Assembly: GCA_017507855.1 (NCBI GenBank)
Contig: JAFWAE010000026.1
Span: 62,001-126,000, forward strand
Reading direction: 5' to 3'
From: Clostridia bacterium
Lineage (GTDB): Bacteria; Bacillota; Clostridia; Oscillospirales; RGIG5554
Length of the DNA: 64,000 nt
Positions within the stretch are counted from its first letter, which is position 1; each line of letters begins with the position of its first letter. This document shows positions 22,294 to 31,023 of this stretch, piece by piece. Position numbers and translations under genes: made by a program. The notes beneath the pieces were generated by a model. That model saw only the letters and a program-made list of their open reading frames with translations. It ran no database searches and was not told the DNA's origin.

Positions 22294-24778
22294 ATGGGCG
22301 AGGGAAGAGGGGGTTTCTGTTCAGAACATGCGAGTGCTACGCCGCGGGGAAGATCCCGAGGTGGCCCGTGTGTTGGCTGAATTGGAAGCCAAGCGGCAAA
22401 GCCTTTGCGAAAAAGCCCTGCAAACGCTGGAATTTGGGAAGATCCTGCAGCAGCTGGCTTCCTGCTGTGTGATGGAGAAAGCGGCTGAAGCCGCTGTGGC
22501 CCTGCGCCCCTCCACCGACGAGGAGGCGGTGCGCCGTTTGACCGAGGAGACTACCTGCGCCAAGAGGATGCTGAACCAAAAAAGCCAGCCTCCCTTCTTG
22601 GGCGTGGGGGACGTGCCCCTGCTTTGTGACCGCGCCGCCAAAGGGGCCATGCTGACCATTCCCCAGTTGCTGAGCGTGGAGCGCTTGTTGCGCATGACCC
22701 GTGAGCTGGAGGCCTATTTTGACGGGGCCTCGGTGCCCGCCTTAGAGCCTTACGTGCAACAGCTTCAGCCCCAACGCACTCTGGAGCATACCCTGTCTCA
22801 GGCCTTTGTATCCGAAGAGGCCTTGGCAGATAGCGCCAGCGCCGAGTTGGCTGATCTGCGCCGCCGTTTGCAACGCGCAAACAGCAAGGTGCGGGATATT
22901 TTATCGGAATTTATTCGTCGCCCCGAAAGACAGAAGCTATTGCAAGAGCCCATTGTGACCATGCGGGCGGAGCGTTACGTGATCCCCGTGAAGGTGGAGT
23001 GCAAAAACGCCGTGCCGGGTATCGTGCATGATACTTCCGCATCGGGGCAGACTTTGTTTATTGAACCCATGGCGGTGGTAAGTGCCAACAACGAGATCCG
23101 CGAGCTCCAGGCAGCCGAGCAGGCGGAGATCGAACGCATTTTGTATCATCTTTCCTCTTTGGTGGCCGATGCCCGCCAGCCCATCGCGCAAAGCTATTTC
23201 GCTTGTGGGGCCCTTTGTCTTATTTTTGCCAAGGCAGAGCTTTCCTTCCGTATGAAGGCGGAGGAGGCTGAGCTGGCCACCGACGGGAAAATGGTGCTCA
23301 AACGGGCCCGTCACCCCTTGATCGATCCTCAAAAGGTGGTGCCCATTGACGTAAGTTTAGGAGGGCAGACAAAGCTTTTGGTCATTACCGGCCCCAACAC
23401 GGGCGGCAAGACCGTCACCCTGAAGACCCTGGGGCTTCTCAGCGCTATGGCGCAGTGCGGGTTGCATATTCCTGCCGATTACGGGAGTCGCATAGCTGTG
23501 TTTGGCAGTATTTTGACCGACATCGGCGACGAGCAGAGCATTCAGCAATCCCTTTCCACCTTTTCCGCGCACATGACCAACATTGCCTCCATCGTGGACG
23601 TGCTGGACGCCCGCTCTCTGGTGTTGCTGGACGAGGTGGGAAGCGGCACAGACCCCGTGGAAGGGGCGGCGCTGGCCAATGCCTTGCTGGAGCATATCAA
23701 ATCCTGCGGGGCTATCTGTGCGGCCACCACCCACTATGCGGAGCTGAAGGTCTACGCCCTGCGCACACCGGGGGTGCAAAACGCCAGCTGTGAATTTGAC
23801 GTGGAGACCCTTCGCCCTACGTACCGCCTCATGGTGGGAATCCCCGGGCGTTCCAACGCCTTTGCCATTTCCGAACGCATCGGCATTCCCGCCGGGATCG
23901 TTCGTCGGGCCAAGGAGCTTTTGGACGGGGAGAGCCGCCATTTTGAAGAGGTCATCCAGCATCTGCAAAGCGAGCAGGCCTCTTTGGAAGAGCAGCGCGA
24001 GGAGACGCAACAGCGCCTGACGGAAGCTCGCCGTGCTTCGGAAAGCGCGGAAAAAGCCCGTAAAAAGCTGGAGGAAAATTATCAAAAAGAAATCGAGCAG
24101 GCCCAAAAAGAGGCCCGAAAAATTATAGAGCGCGCCCGTGCGGCGGCCCAACAGGTCACCGATGAGCTGGAAGCTTTGAAAAAACAGCGGGATAAGGCGG
24201 AGCTGGGGCAGGCCCTCAACCGCACCCGCAGTGCTGTCAACCAACAGTTGAAAAAAGCGGAAAGTCATCTGGCTCCCGCGCGCAAAAAGGAGGCCCCCGT
24301 TACGGCCCTGCCTGACCGTCCCCTGCAAAAGGGAGACCGTGTTACGCTGGCTATGACCGGCGGCCGTGCGGAGGTGCTGGAGGCGCCCGACAAAAACGGA
24401 AGGCTTTCCGTGCTGGCGGGTAACGTGACCCTGAAGGTGCGCCTTTCCGATATTCGCGGACCTGTGGAGCGGGGTGAGGAAGGCAAGCCTCGGGAAAAGG
24501 TTACCTCGGCCAAGGTGGTGCGCACGACGGTAAACGTGCCTTTGGAGCTGGACGTGCGCGGCCTGACGGGAGACGAGGCCGTGGCAGAGGTGGATAAATA
24601 TATCGACAGCGCGGTATTGGCGCATTTGCACACGGTGACCATCATTCACGGAAAAGGGACGGGCGTTTTGCGCCAGGTTTTGCAGACCTTCTTGAAAAGT
24701 GACTCGCGAGTAGCCGGCCTGCGCAACGGCAAATACGGCGAAGGAGACTTCGGCGTAACGGTGTGCGAGTTAAAATAG
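22268..24778 (+). CDS. mutS2: MutS2 family ATPase/endonuclease
   Basis: MutS2 suppresses homologous recombination and, in Bacillus, acts on collided ribosomes. The 836-residue protein has the MutS core with Walker A GPNTGGKT at 375-382 and LLDEVGSGTDP as Walker B, a long coiled-coil (about 560-680) rich in Glu/Lys/Gln, and a C-terminal Smr nuclease domain with LDVRGLTGDEA and HGKGTGVLR. The ATG at 22268 has a perfect AAAGGAG, but it yields about 40 extra residues before the usual LEFGKILQQLA start; the extension has no match I know. It overlaps queT by 26 bases. Confidence 0.93.
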   Translation: MDEMHTTSEWAREEGVSVQNMRVLRRGEDPEVARVLAELEAKRQSLCEKALQTLEFGKILQQLASCCVMEKAAEAAVALRPSTDEEAVRRLTEETTCAKRMLNQKSQPPFLGVGDVPLLCDRAAKGAMLTIPQLLSVERLLRMTRELEAYFDGASVPALEPYVQQLQPQRTLEHTLSQAFVSEEALADSASAELADLRRRLQRANSKVRDILSEFIRRPERQKLLQEPIVTMRAERYVIPVKVECKNAVPGIVHDTSASGQTLFIEPMAVVSANNEIRELQAAEQAEIERILYHLSSLVADARQPIAQSYFACGALCLIFAKAELSFRMKAEEAELATDGKMVLKRARHPLIDPQKVVPIDVSLGGQTKLLVITGPNTGGKTVTLKTLGLLSAMAQCGLHIPADYGSRIAVFGSILTDIGDEQSIQQSLSTFSAHMTNIASIVDVLDARSLVLLDEVGSGTDPVEGAALANALLEHIKSCGAICAATTHYAELKVYALRTPGVQNASCEFDVETLRPTYRLMVGIPGRSNAFAISERIGIPAGIVRRAKELLDGESRHFEEVIQHLQSEQASLEEQREETQQRLTEARRASESAEKARKKLEENYQKEIEQAQKEARKIIERARAAAQQVTDELEALKKQRDKAELGQALNRTRSAVNQQLKKAESHLAPARKKEAPVTALPDRPLQKGDRVTLAMTGGRAEVLEAPDKNGRLSVLAGNVTLKVRLSDIRGPVERGEEGKPREKVTSAKVVRTTVNVPLELDVRGLTGDEAVAEVDKYIDSAVLAHLHTVTIIHGKGTGVLRQVLQTFLKSDSRVAGLRNGKYGEGDFGVTVCELK

Positions 24779-24788
24779 GAGGGCGAAC

Positions 24789-25115
24789 ATGCTGTTTCGA
24801 AAAAGAAATGCCGCCCAAAAAGCCCTGGACGAAGGCACGAGATTAACCTTAGAGCGCATGCATAACCAAGCCATCCGTTACGTGTGCCAACGTCAAGAAA
24901 ACGGCGAGGAAAAAATACTGGCCAAGGGGGGCTGTATTACCGTACAGCCCGATTGTGTGGAATTTTGTTGCGGCACGGTGATCTTTGAGGGCGAGCGGGA
25001 AGGCATGCGCGCGGCCGAGCTGATGAGCGGCCAAGGAGTGGTCGTCACCGCCCGTGACCGTTTGGACGGTCTAGAAAAGACCGTGATCGCCTATTACGTG
25101 TATCACCGCAAATAA
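24789..25115 (+). CDS. Small protein of unknown function
   Basis: I do not recognise this 108-residue protein. The N-terminus is basic (LFRKRNAAQKAL) and there is no membrane segment. The middle, GGCITVQPDCVEFCCGTVIFEGE, looks like a small beta structure with three cysteines, and the end reads VIAYYVYHRK. The ATG follows AGGAGGG by 6 bases and is 10 bases after mutS2. The manA gene follows after 17 bases. A PH-like or YabK-like fold is possible but unproven. Confidence 0.65.
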   Translation: MLFRKRNAAQKALDEGTRLTLERMHNQAIRYVCQRQENGEEKILAKGGCITVQPDCVEFCCGTVIFEGEREGMRAAELMSGQGVVVTARDRLDGLEKTVIAYYVYHRK

Positions 25116-25132
25116 AGAAAGGAAGAATCATT

Positions 25133-26065
25133 TTGAAGCGTTGTGCATTGCAATTGGTCCCCTCCCTGAAGCAGGCGGTTTGGGCCGGCAACCGCCTTTG
25201 CGCTGTTTACGGCACTGCAGAGCCCGTGGCAGAGGCCTGGGTGGTCAGCGGACATCCCAATGGGGAAAGTACGGTGACAGGGGGGGCCTACCATGGGCTG
25301 ACCCTGTGGCAGGCAGTGCTGGCCATGGGGAAGGATGCGGTGGCCGAGGGGTTTGACGGGGAGGCCTTTCCCCAGTTGATCAAGCTGATCGACGCGGGCA
25401 GTCCCCTTTCCGTGCAGGTGCATCCGGACGACGGCTTTGCCATGAAATATGAAAACAGCCCCGGCAAGACCGAGGCGTGGTGGGTGGTGGAGGCCGAAGA
25501 GGGTGCCACCTTGGTATACGGATTGAAAAGACCCGTGCAGGGGGAGGAGCTTCGCCGTGCGGCTGAGGAAGGAAGTATGGAGGAGCTGCTCAATCAAGTG
25601 CCGGCCAGGGAAGGAGAGGTCTTTTTCATCCCTGCGGGAACGGTGCACGCCATTGGGCGCGGTCAACTGATCGCCGAGGTGCAACAGCCCAGCGACGTGA
25701 CCTATCGTCTGTATGATTACAATCGCCCGGGGGCGGACGGAAAGCCCCGCCCTTTGCATTTGGACAAAGCTATGCAGGTGGCCTGCTGTGACACGCAACC
25801 CCTGCTTCCCGAAGAGCGCTTCCCCGAAAAGCTCAGCGTACCGGGCTTGTTTGGGGCGGCTCGTTTAGAGGTCAACGGTGCGAAGACTCTTTTGGTAGAC
25901 GCCCGTTCTTATGCGGCTTTGCTGGGCATTGAAGGCACTGTGAAGCTGACTGCTTTGGGAGAAAGCTTTTCTTTGGGCAGGGGAGAATGTGTGTTTGTCC
26001 CTGCCGCATCCGGCGAGATCTGCCTGCAAGGACAGGGAAAGTGCCTGTGCTTCGGCATGGAATAG
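25133..26065 (+). CDS. manA: Mannose-6-phosphate isomerase, class I
   Basis: ManA interconverts mannose 6-phosphate and fructose 6-phosphate with zinc. The 310-residue protein is of the short Bacillus type. It shows VQVHPDDGFA with zinc ligands, GKTEAWWV, the IPAGTVHAIG motif with a further His, and EVQQPSDVTYRLYDY. The TTG at 25133 is 9 bases after AAAGGA. It sits in the long rightward run between a small unknown protein and an aminopeptidase. It may serve general mannose use rather than the upstream sugar locus. Confidence 0.93.
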   Translation: MKRCALQLVPSLKQAVWAGNRLCAVYGTAEPVAEAWVVSGHPNGESTVTGGAYHGLTLWQAVLAMGKDAVAEGFDGEAFPQLIKLIDAGSPLSVQVHPDDGFAMKYENSPGKTEAWWVVEAEEGATLVYGLKRPVQGEELRRAAEEGSMEELLNQVPAREGEVFFIPAGTVHAIGRGQLIAEVQQPSDVTYRLYDYNRPGADGKPRPLHLDKAMQVACCDTQPLLPEERFPEKLSVPGLFGAARLEVNGAKTLLVDARSYAALLGIEGTVKLTALGESFSLGRGECVFVPAASGEICLQGQGKCLCFGME

Positions 26066-26091
26066 ATTATTCACGAAAGGATTTGAAGACC

Positions 26092-27495
26092 ATGAGCAAC
26101 AAAACGGAAAACGAGATCCTGCGGGATTATTTGCTGTCCAGCAAAAAAAGCGGCTTTGATGTTATGGAGGAAGAAGAGCTGAAGCGGGCTTTTGAATATT
26201 GCGAGGGCTACAAGCAGTTTTTAAATGTGGCTAAGACCGAGCGTTTGGCGGCGGCCGAGGCCATTCGCATGGCCAAGGAGAATGGGTTTAAGGAATTTGA
26301 CCCTTCTGCCAAGCTGTCTGCCGGAGATAAGATCTTTGTCAACAACAAAAACAAATCCGTCATTTTGGCAGTTATGGGCACGGAAACCGTGGACAAGGGC
26401 GTGAATCTGGCCGTGTCCCACATCGACTCTCCCCGTTTGGATCTGAAGCAGCATCCTCTGTTTGAAAACAACGGGGTAGGATACCTGAAGACCCATTATT
26501 ACGGCGGCATTAAAAAGTTTCAGTGGGTGACCATTCCCCTGGCCATTTACGGCACGGTGCTTCGCCGCGATGGGGAAAGTGTGGAGATTGCCATCGGCGA
26601 CGGGGAAAACGATCCTGTATTTTGCATTTCCGACCTGCTTCCCCATCTGGGGCAGGAGCAGATGACCAAGCCTCTGCACCAGGCCTTCACGGGGGAAGGG
26701 TTGAACGTGATCTTTGGCAGCGTGCCGCTGAAGGACGACAAGCTTTCCGACAAGATCAAGGTGGCTTTGATGAAGCTGCTCAACGAACGCTACGGCATCG
26801 TAGAGGACGATTTCATGTGTGCCGAGATCGAGATCGTGCCCCAGGGAACGGCCAAGGACGTGGGCCTGGACCGCGCTTTGATCGGTGCCTACGGCCACGA
26901 TGACCGCGTGTGTGCTTACCCCTCTTTGACGGCATTGCTGGAGCTGGAGGCTCCTGTGAAAACGGCTGTTTGCGTGCTGGCTGACAAGGAAGAAACGGGC
27001 AGTGACGGAAACACGGGTATGCAGGGCTCTTATCTGGAATATTTTCTGGGTGATCTGGCTCATATGCAGCAGGTCTGTCCCCACCGTATGATGGAAAACA
27101 CCGTTTGCTTCTCCGCAGACGTAAATGCGGCCTTTGACCCCAATTATCCCGAGGTCAGCGAGCTGAACAACAGCGTGCAGCTGCATTACGGCATGGCGGT
27201 AACGAAATATACGGGTTCCCGCGGAAAAAGCGGAACATCTGACGCTTCGGCGGAATTTATGAATAAAGTGCGCCTCCTGTTGGACGGGGAGGGTGTGCTT
27301 TGGCAGACCGGCGAGCTGGGCAAGGTGGATCAGGGCGGCGGCGGAACCGTGGCCAAATACGTGGCTAATTTGGGGCCCGACGTGGTGGACGTGGGCATTC
27401 CCGTACTGTCTATGCACGCTCCCTTTGAGATCGTATCCAAAATCGACGTATATATGGGCCACAAGGCGTTTTCCGCTTTGTACCATAATCTGTAA
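26092..27495 (+). CDS. M18 family aminopeptidase
   Basis: This 467-residue cytosolic zinc aminopeptidase trims N-terminal, often acidic, residues from peptides. The binuclear metal and catalytic residues are visible: SHIDSPR (His), GHDDRVCAYPSL (bridging Asp), DKEETGSDG (catalytic and ligand Glu), SADVNAAFDPNY (Asp) and MHAPFEIVSK near the end (His). The ATG at 26092 gives the expected N-terminus; in-frame codons upstream belong to manA. It precedes rsmE by three bases. Confidence 0.93.
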   Translation: MSNKTENEILRDYLLSSKKSGFDVMEEEELKRAFEYCEGYKQFLNVAKTERLAAAEAIRMAKENGFKEFDPSAKLSAGDKIFVNNKNKSVILAVMGTETVDKGVNLAVSHIDSPRLDLKQHPLFENNGVGYLKTHYYGGIKKFQWVTIPLAIYGTVLRRDGESVEIAIGDGENDPVFCISDLLPHLGQEQMTKPLHQAFTGEGLNVIFGSVPLKDDKLSDKIKVALMKLLNERYGIVEDDFMCAEIEIVPQGTAKDVGLDRALIGAYGHDDRVCAYPSLTALLELEAPVKTAVCVLADKEETGSDGNTGMQGSYLEYFLGDLAHMQQVCPHRMMENTVCFSADVNAAFDPNYPEVSELNNSVQLHYGMAVTKYTGSRGKSGTSDASAEFMNKVRLLLDGEGVLWQTGELGKVDQGGGGTVAKYVANLGPDVVDVGIPVLSMHAPFEIVSKIDVYMGHKAFSALYHNL

Positions 27496-27498
27496 GCC

Positions 27499-28230
27499 GT
27501 GCCCCGTTTTTTTGTAGAACCCGGCCTTTTGGAACAGGAGCAGGTGGTCTTGACCGGTGACGATGCTCGCCATATCGGGCGTTCTCTGCGCATGCGCGTG
27601 GGGGAAATGCTGGAGCTTTGCGACGGGCAGGGCCACGCCGTCAGAGGCGAGCTGGTGCATATGGAGGCCGAGCGTGTAACGGTGGGCAAGCTTTGCCCGC
27701 TGGAGGAGAGCACGGAGCCCTTTGTGGCCGTAACGGTGTTCCAGGGCCTGCCCAAGGGAGAAAAAATGGAGGCTGTGGTGCAAAAATGTACCGAGCTTGG
27801 GGCGGTGCGCATCGTGCCCGTATGCATGAAGCGCTGCATCGTCACCCCCGAAGGGGGCGCCAAAAAAACAGAGCGCTTGAAGCGCATTGCGCTGGAGGCC
27901 GCGAAGCAAAGCGGCCGCTGTTTGGTGCCCGAGGTGGAAGCCCCCATTTCCTTTGAAGAGGCTTTGCGGCGTTTGAAGGAAGCCACAAGTGCCTTCGTTT
28001 GCAGTGAATACGAGCGTGAGCTGTCCCTGAAAAACTGGGTCGCACAGCAAAAGACCGCCCATGAAACGGCCTTTTTGGTAGGGCCGGAGGGCGGTCTGGA
28101 CGAAACGGAGCTGGCCCGCCTTCGGGAGGAGGGCTTGACGGAGATCACTTTGGGACGGCGCATTTTGCGCACGGAAACAGCGGCGCCGGCCGTGACGGCC
28201 GTTTTGGTCTACGAATGGGGCGACCGCTGA
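27499..28230 (+). CDS. rsmE: 16S rRNA m3U1498 methyltransferase
   Basis: RsmE methylates N3 of U1498 in 16S rRNA using S-adenosylmethionine. The 243-residue protein has an N-terminal PUA-like part (LTGDDARHIGRSLRMRVGE) and a SPOUT domain with the knot motifs VGPEGGLDETELA and LGRRILRTETAAPA. The GTG at 27499 lies three bases after the aminopeptidase stop with no clear ribosome site of its own, so translation is probably by re-initiation. It is the last gene of the rightward run. The converging gene's stop is five bases away and no terminator is visible. Confidence 0.93.
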   Translation: MPRFFVEPGLLEQEQVVLTGDDARHIGRSLRMRVGEMLELCDGQGHAVRGELVHMEAERVTVGKLCPLEESTEPFVAVTVFQGLPKGEKMEAVVQKCTELGAVRIVPVCMKRCIVTPEGGAKKTERLKRIALEAAKQSGRCLVPEVEAPISFEEALRRLKEATSAFVCSEYERELSLKNWVAQQKTAHETAFLVGPEGGLDETELARLREEGLTEITLGRRILRTETAAPAVTAVLVYEWGDR

Positions 28231-28234
28231 TCCT

Positions 28235-28549
28235 TTACAGCAAAATATAAGCCAAAGCCAGCAACAAAAGAGGATCGCCATCCTCCTCCAGCAGGACCCA
28301 CAGCAGGGCCAGCAACAGCCAGGTATCCGCCCCCTTGGAGGGAAAATTCCGTTCCCTTTCCGGGGGAGGAGGGGTGGAGCGGGCCGCCGTATCCGTCGCG
28401 GAGGCGGGAGAGGCCGCAGGATTCGGCGCAACTTCACGAGGATGCACGGCCTGCTGCTGACGGCGGTAAAACTCACGCACGCGGCGCTCGGCCGCCTGTT
28501 GCAGGCGCACGGTTTCCCCGTCTGCAGGGGAAAGTTGCTTGGAATACAT
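28235..28549 (-). CDS. Small protein with hydrophobic C-terminus, unknown
   Basis: This 104-residue protein begins with a charged helical part (VRLQQAAERRVREFYRRQQQ), continues with a Pro/Ala linker, and ends in two short hydrophobic runs, TWLLLALLWVLL and PLLLLALAYILL, separated by EEDGD. Similar tails occur in small clostridial proteins of unknown role, as I recall. The ATG at 28549 is 9 bases after AGGAG; the ATG at 28558 abuts the same site. It is the last gene of a three-gene leftward unit. Confidence 0.6.
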   Translation of the reverse strand: MYSKQLSPADGETVRLQQAAERRVREFYRRQQQAVHPREVAPNPAASPASATDTAARSTPPPPERERNFPSKGADTWLLLALLWVLLEEDGDPLLLLALAYILL

Positions 28550-28564
28550 GAGGCTCATCTCCTG

Positions 28565-28912
28565 TTAAAGGGCTTGAAGGATGTCGTCGGAAAAAAGGGA
28601 AAACATTTCGGCCAGCTTCAGCAATTTGCAGGCCGAGTCGATCTTAGCGGCTCTGGCAGGGCTGACCAACGGCTTTAGGGCGTGCAACAGGGCGATGCGC
28701 TGGCTTTGCACGGGCGCGCTTAACGCACTGATAAGCTTGGCCGCCACGGCCGCTTCCTTAGGGCTTGGTTCCCCGTCTGCGGCAGACTCTGCCACCCCGT
28801 TTTCTTCGGGCGGCGGACCCAGCAGGGCTTGGGCCGCGCCCCGCGCCTTTTCCAGGGCGTTGGGGTCGGACAGAAAGCTTTCCAGCAGGGAGGAGATGTC
28901 GTTGGGGTTCAC
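28565..28912 (-). CDS. Small helical protein, unknown
   Basis: I do not recognise this 115-residue protein. It opens with DISSLLESFLSDPNALEKA, has an acidic Pro-rich linker around 33-52, and then two or three amphipathic helices ending SLFSDDILQAL. It has no signal or membrane segment. The start is a GTG overlapping the stop of the upstream gene (GTGA), so translation is coupled. The next gene of the unit starts 16 bases after its stop. Confidence 0.6.
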   Translation of the reverse strand: MNPNDISSLLESFLSDPNALEKARGAAQALLGPPPEENGVAESAADGEPSPKEAAVAAKLISALSAPVQSQRIALLHALKPLVSPARAAKIDSACKLLKLAEMFSLFSDDILQAL

Positions 28913-29160
28913 GGCAGGTCCGCCAGCAAAAAGCCGATGGCCTTGCCTGCGCGACTGCTTTTAAGCAGGCTTACGGCGGCTTTCAGCTCCGTATGGCTGA
29001 GAGTGCGCAAAAGCCTTTTCAGGCCCGCCGCATCTCCCAGTGCTTTTTTCATGTCTTTGGGATCCATCCCTGCCTTTTTACAGGCGTCCAGCATTCGTTG
29101 GTTCAACTCCCCATCGGGCATTTTCAGCACCTGGCTGACCGTTTTTTCGGAGATGTCCAC
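28909..29160 (-). CDS. Small helical protein, unknown
   Basis: This 83-residue protein leads the three-gene leftward unit. It is helical and Lys/Leu rich (LNQRMLDACKKAGMDPKDMKKAL, then LKRLLRTLSHTELKAAVSLLKS), with no cysteine motif and no membrane segment. The GTG at 29160 follows AAGGAAGG at good spacing. It is divergent from the phosphodiesterase gene, with only 50 bases between. I cannot assign a function. Confidence 0.6.
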   Translation of the reverse strand: MDISEKTVSQVLKMPDGELNQRMLDACKKAGMDPKDMKKALGDAAGLKRLLRTLSHTELKAAVSLLKSSRAGKAIGFLLADLP

Positions 29161-29210
29161 GGGTATGTCACCTTCCTTTCAGTCCATTCTATGCACGGAG
29201 TGTGAAAAAC

Positions 29211-29681
29211 ATGAAGCTTGCCGTTTTTTCGGATACTCACGGCCGATGCGAGGCCATGTTGGCCATGGCCCGACGTATGAAAGGGGTGGATTTGTTCGTT
29301 CACCTGGGGGATCACGTGGAGGACGCCGCCCGTTTAGCCGACGCCGTTTGGCCCGTGCGAACGGTTTGCGTGGCGGGAAACGGGGATTTGGGAAGCGGGG
29401 AAAAGACGGAGCTGGTGCTGGAAACAGGTGGATTTTTGACCGTAGCCGTACACGGGCATCGGCAAAGCGTGAAATTTTCCTCTTTCGGCCTGCTGGCATT
29501 GGCCAAGCAGCGCGGGGCACGCCTGGTGCTTTTCGGTCACACTCACTCGGCAGAGATCTTTACGCAGGATGGGGTGACCTTTGTTTGTCCCGGAACAGCC
29601 GGTGGCATCGGCCATTCCCCCACGGCGGCAATGGTAGAAACAGTCAACGGCGAGCCGTTTTGTCATTTGATCGATCTGTAA
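29211..29681 (+). CDS. Metallophosphoesterase, YfcE/MJ0936 type
   Basis: This 156-residue protein is a small calcineurin-like phosphodiesterase. The metal ligands appear in order: FSDTHG, HLGDHVED, GNGD, VHGH and LFGHTHSAE. Relatives split model phosphodiesters with Mn2+; the natural substrate is not settled. The ATG at 29211 is preceded by GGAG. It is followed after 21 bases by mtaB, so the two are likely co-transcribed. Confidence 0.88.
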   Translation: MKLAVFSDTHGRCEAMLAMARRMKGVDLFVHLGDHVEDAARLADAVWPVRTVCVAGNGDLGSGEKTELVLETGGFLTVAVHGHRQSVKFSSFGLLALAKQRGARLVLFGHTHSAEIFTQDGVTFVCPGTAGGIGHSPTAAMVETVNGEPFCHLIDL

Positions 29682-29702
29682 AAAAACGGGAAGGTGAGGT
29701 TT

Positions 29703-30959
29703 GTGAAATTTTGCATCGTGACCTTGGGTTGCAAGGTCAATCAATACGAAAGCCAAAGCCTTCGTGAAAGCCTGCTTCGCCTGGGCTACGGGGAAAGCCA
29801 AAGCCCCGAAACGGCAGACGTGGCAGTGGTGAACACCTGTTGCGTAACGGGAGAAAGCGAACGCAAATGCCGCAACGCCGTGCACCGCTTGCGTCGCAAG
29901 GCTCCGCAGGCACTGATCGCAGTGTGCGGATGCTTGGCCACCGTCAACGGCCGTTCTTTGGAGCAGGCAGGGGCCGACATCGTGTGGAAGGGGCACGACA
30001 AGCAAAAGCTGGTGCCTGCCATCCACCACCGCCTCGCGGCCAAGGAAACGGAGGCGGAAGCGGCTTTTATCACCGGCTTTGACGAGCGCACTCGGGCTTA
30101 CGTCAAGATTGAGGACGGGTGCCGTAATTTTTGCACCTACTGCATTATTCCTTATGCCCGCGGAAGGATCGTTTCTCGCGAGGAGGAGCAGATCTGCCGC
30201 GAGGTGGAAGAGCTGGTGAGACGCGGCTATCGGGAGTTGGTGATCACCGGCATTGAGATCGCCTCGTACGGAGCGGATAACGGCAAGGAGCTGGGAGGCC
30301 TTTTGCAAAAGCTGGACGCTTTGGAGGGGGATTTCCGTCTTCGTTTGGGGTCGCTGGAACCAAGCTTTGTGACCCCTGCCTTTGCCAAGACTCTGGGCGC
30401 GCTGAAAAAGCTTTGCCCTCATATTCACCTTTCCCTGCAAAGCGGAAGCGATGCCGTTTTGCGGGCCATGAACCGCAAATACGATACGCAAAGATATGGG
30501 CAGGCTGCGGCTCTCCTGCGGCAGGCCATGCCGGGTTGTGAGCTGACCACGGATCTGATCGTGGGTTTCCCCGGAGAAAGCGAGGCTCATTTTCAGGAAA
30601 GTTTGGCTTTTGCGGAGAAAATGGAATTTTTACAGATCCATATTTTTCCTTATTCACCCCGAAAGGGGACGCCTGCGGCCGAAATGGACGGGCAGGTGGC
30701 TCCGCAGGTGAAAAAGCAACGGGCAGCCCGGGCCGCCGAAATGGCCCAGCGGTGCCGCGAGCAACGTTTGGCCGCGCGGGTAGGTACGCGAGCTGAAATG
30801 ATCTGTGAGGCAGACGGTTGCGGGTTTACCCGCGAATATCTCCCCGTGCGAACGGAGGAGAGCCTAAGTCCGGGCGAGGTGGTGCAGGTGCTTTTCACCG
30901 GCACGGACGGAAAATTTCTTTTGGCGAAAAGAGTGGAAAAGCAAGCGTCGGATGCTTGA
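29703..30959 (+). CDS. mtaB: tRNA t6A37 methylthiotransferase
   Basis: MtaB adds a methylthio group to t6A37 of tRNAs reading ANN codons. The 418-residue radical-SAM protein has an N-terminal UPF0004 domain (TLGCKVNQYES), the SAM iron-sulfur motif CRNFCTYC, and a C-terminal TRAM domain. The GTG at 29703 is preferred to the one at 29694 because it has AAGGTGAGG at proper spacing. The purL promoter overlaps its stop codon. Confidence 0.92.
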   Translation: MKFCIVTLGCKVNQYESQSLRESLLRLGYGESQSPETADVAVVNTCCVTGESERKCRNAVHRLRRKAPQALIAVCGCLATVNGRSLEQAGADIVWKGHDKQKLVPAIHHRLAAKETEAEAAFITGFDERTRAYVKIEDGCRNFCTYCIIPYARGRIVSREEEQICREVEELVRRGYRELVITGIEIASYGADNGKELGGLLQKLDALEGDFRLRLGSLEPSFVTPAFAKTLGALKKLCPHIHLSLQSGSDAVLRAMNRKYDTQRYGQAAALLRQAMPGCELTTDLIVGFPGESEAHFQESLAFAEKMEFLQIHIFPYSPRKGTPAAEMDGQVAPQVKKQRAARAAEMAQRCREQRLAARVGTRAEMICEADGCGFTREYLPVRTEESLSPGEVVQVLFTGTDGKFLLAKRVEKQASDA

Positions 30960-30984
30960 AATTTTCCTTGTTATATGATACAAT
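30956..30984 (+). promoter_or_regulatory. purL promoter overlapping the mtaB stop
   Basis: TTGAAA and TACAAT are 17 bases apart. The -35 box includes the last base of the final mtaB codon and its TGA. The short leader (about 33 bases) leaves no room for a purine riboswitch. Confidence 0.8.
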
Positions 30985-31023
30985 AAAACAAGAATTTTGA
31001 ATTTTTAAAACGGGGGTTTTTTT

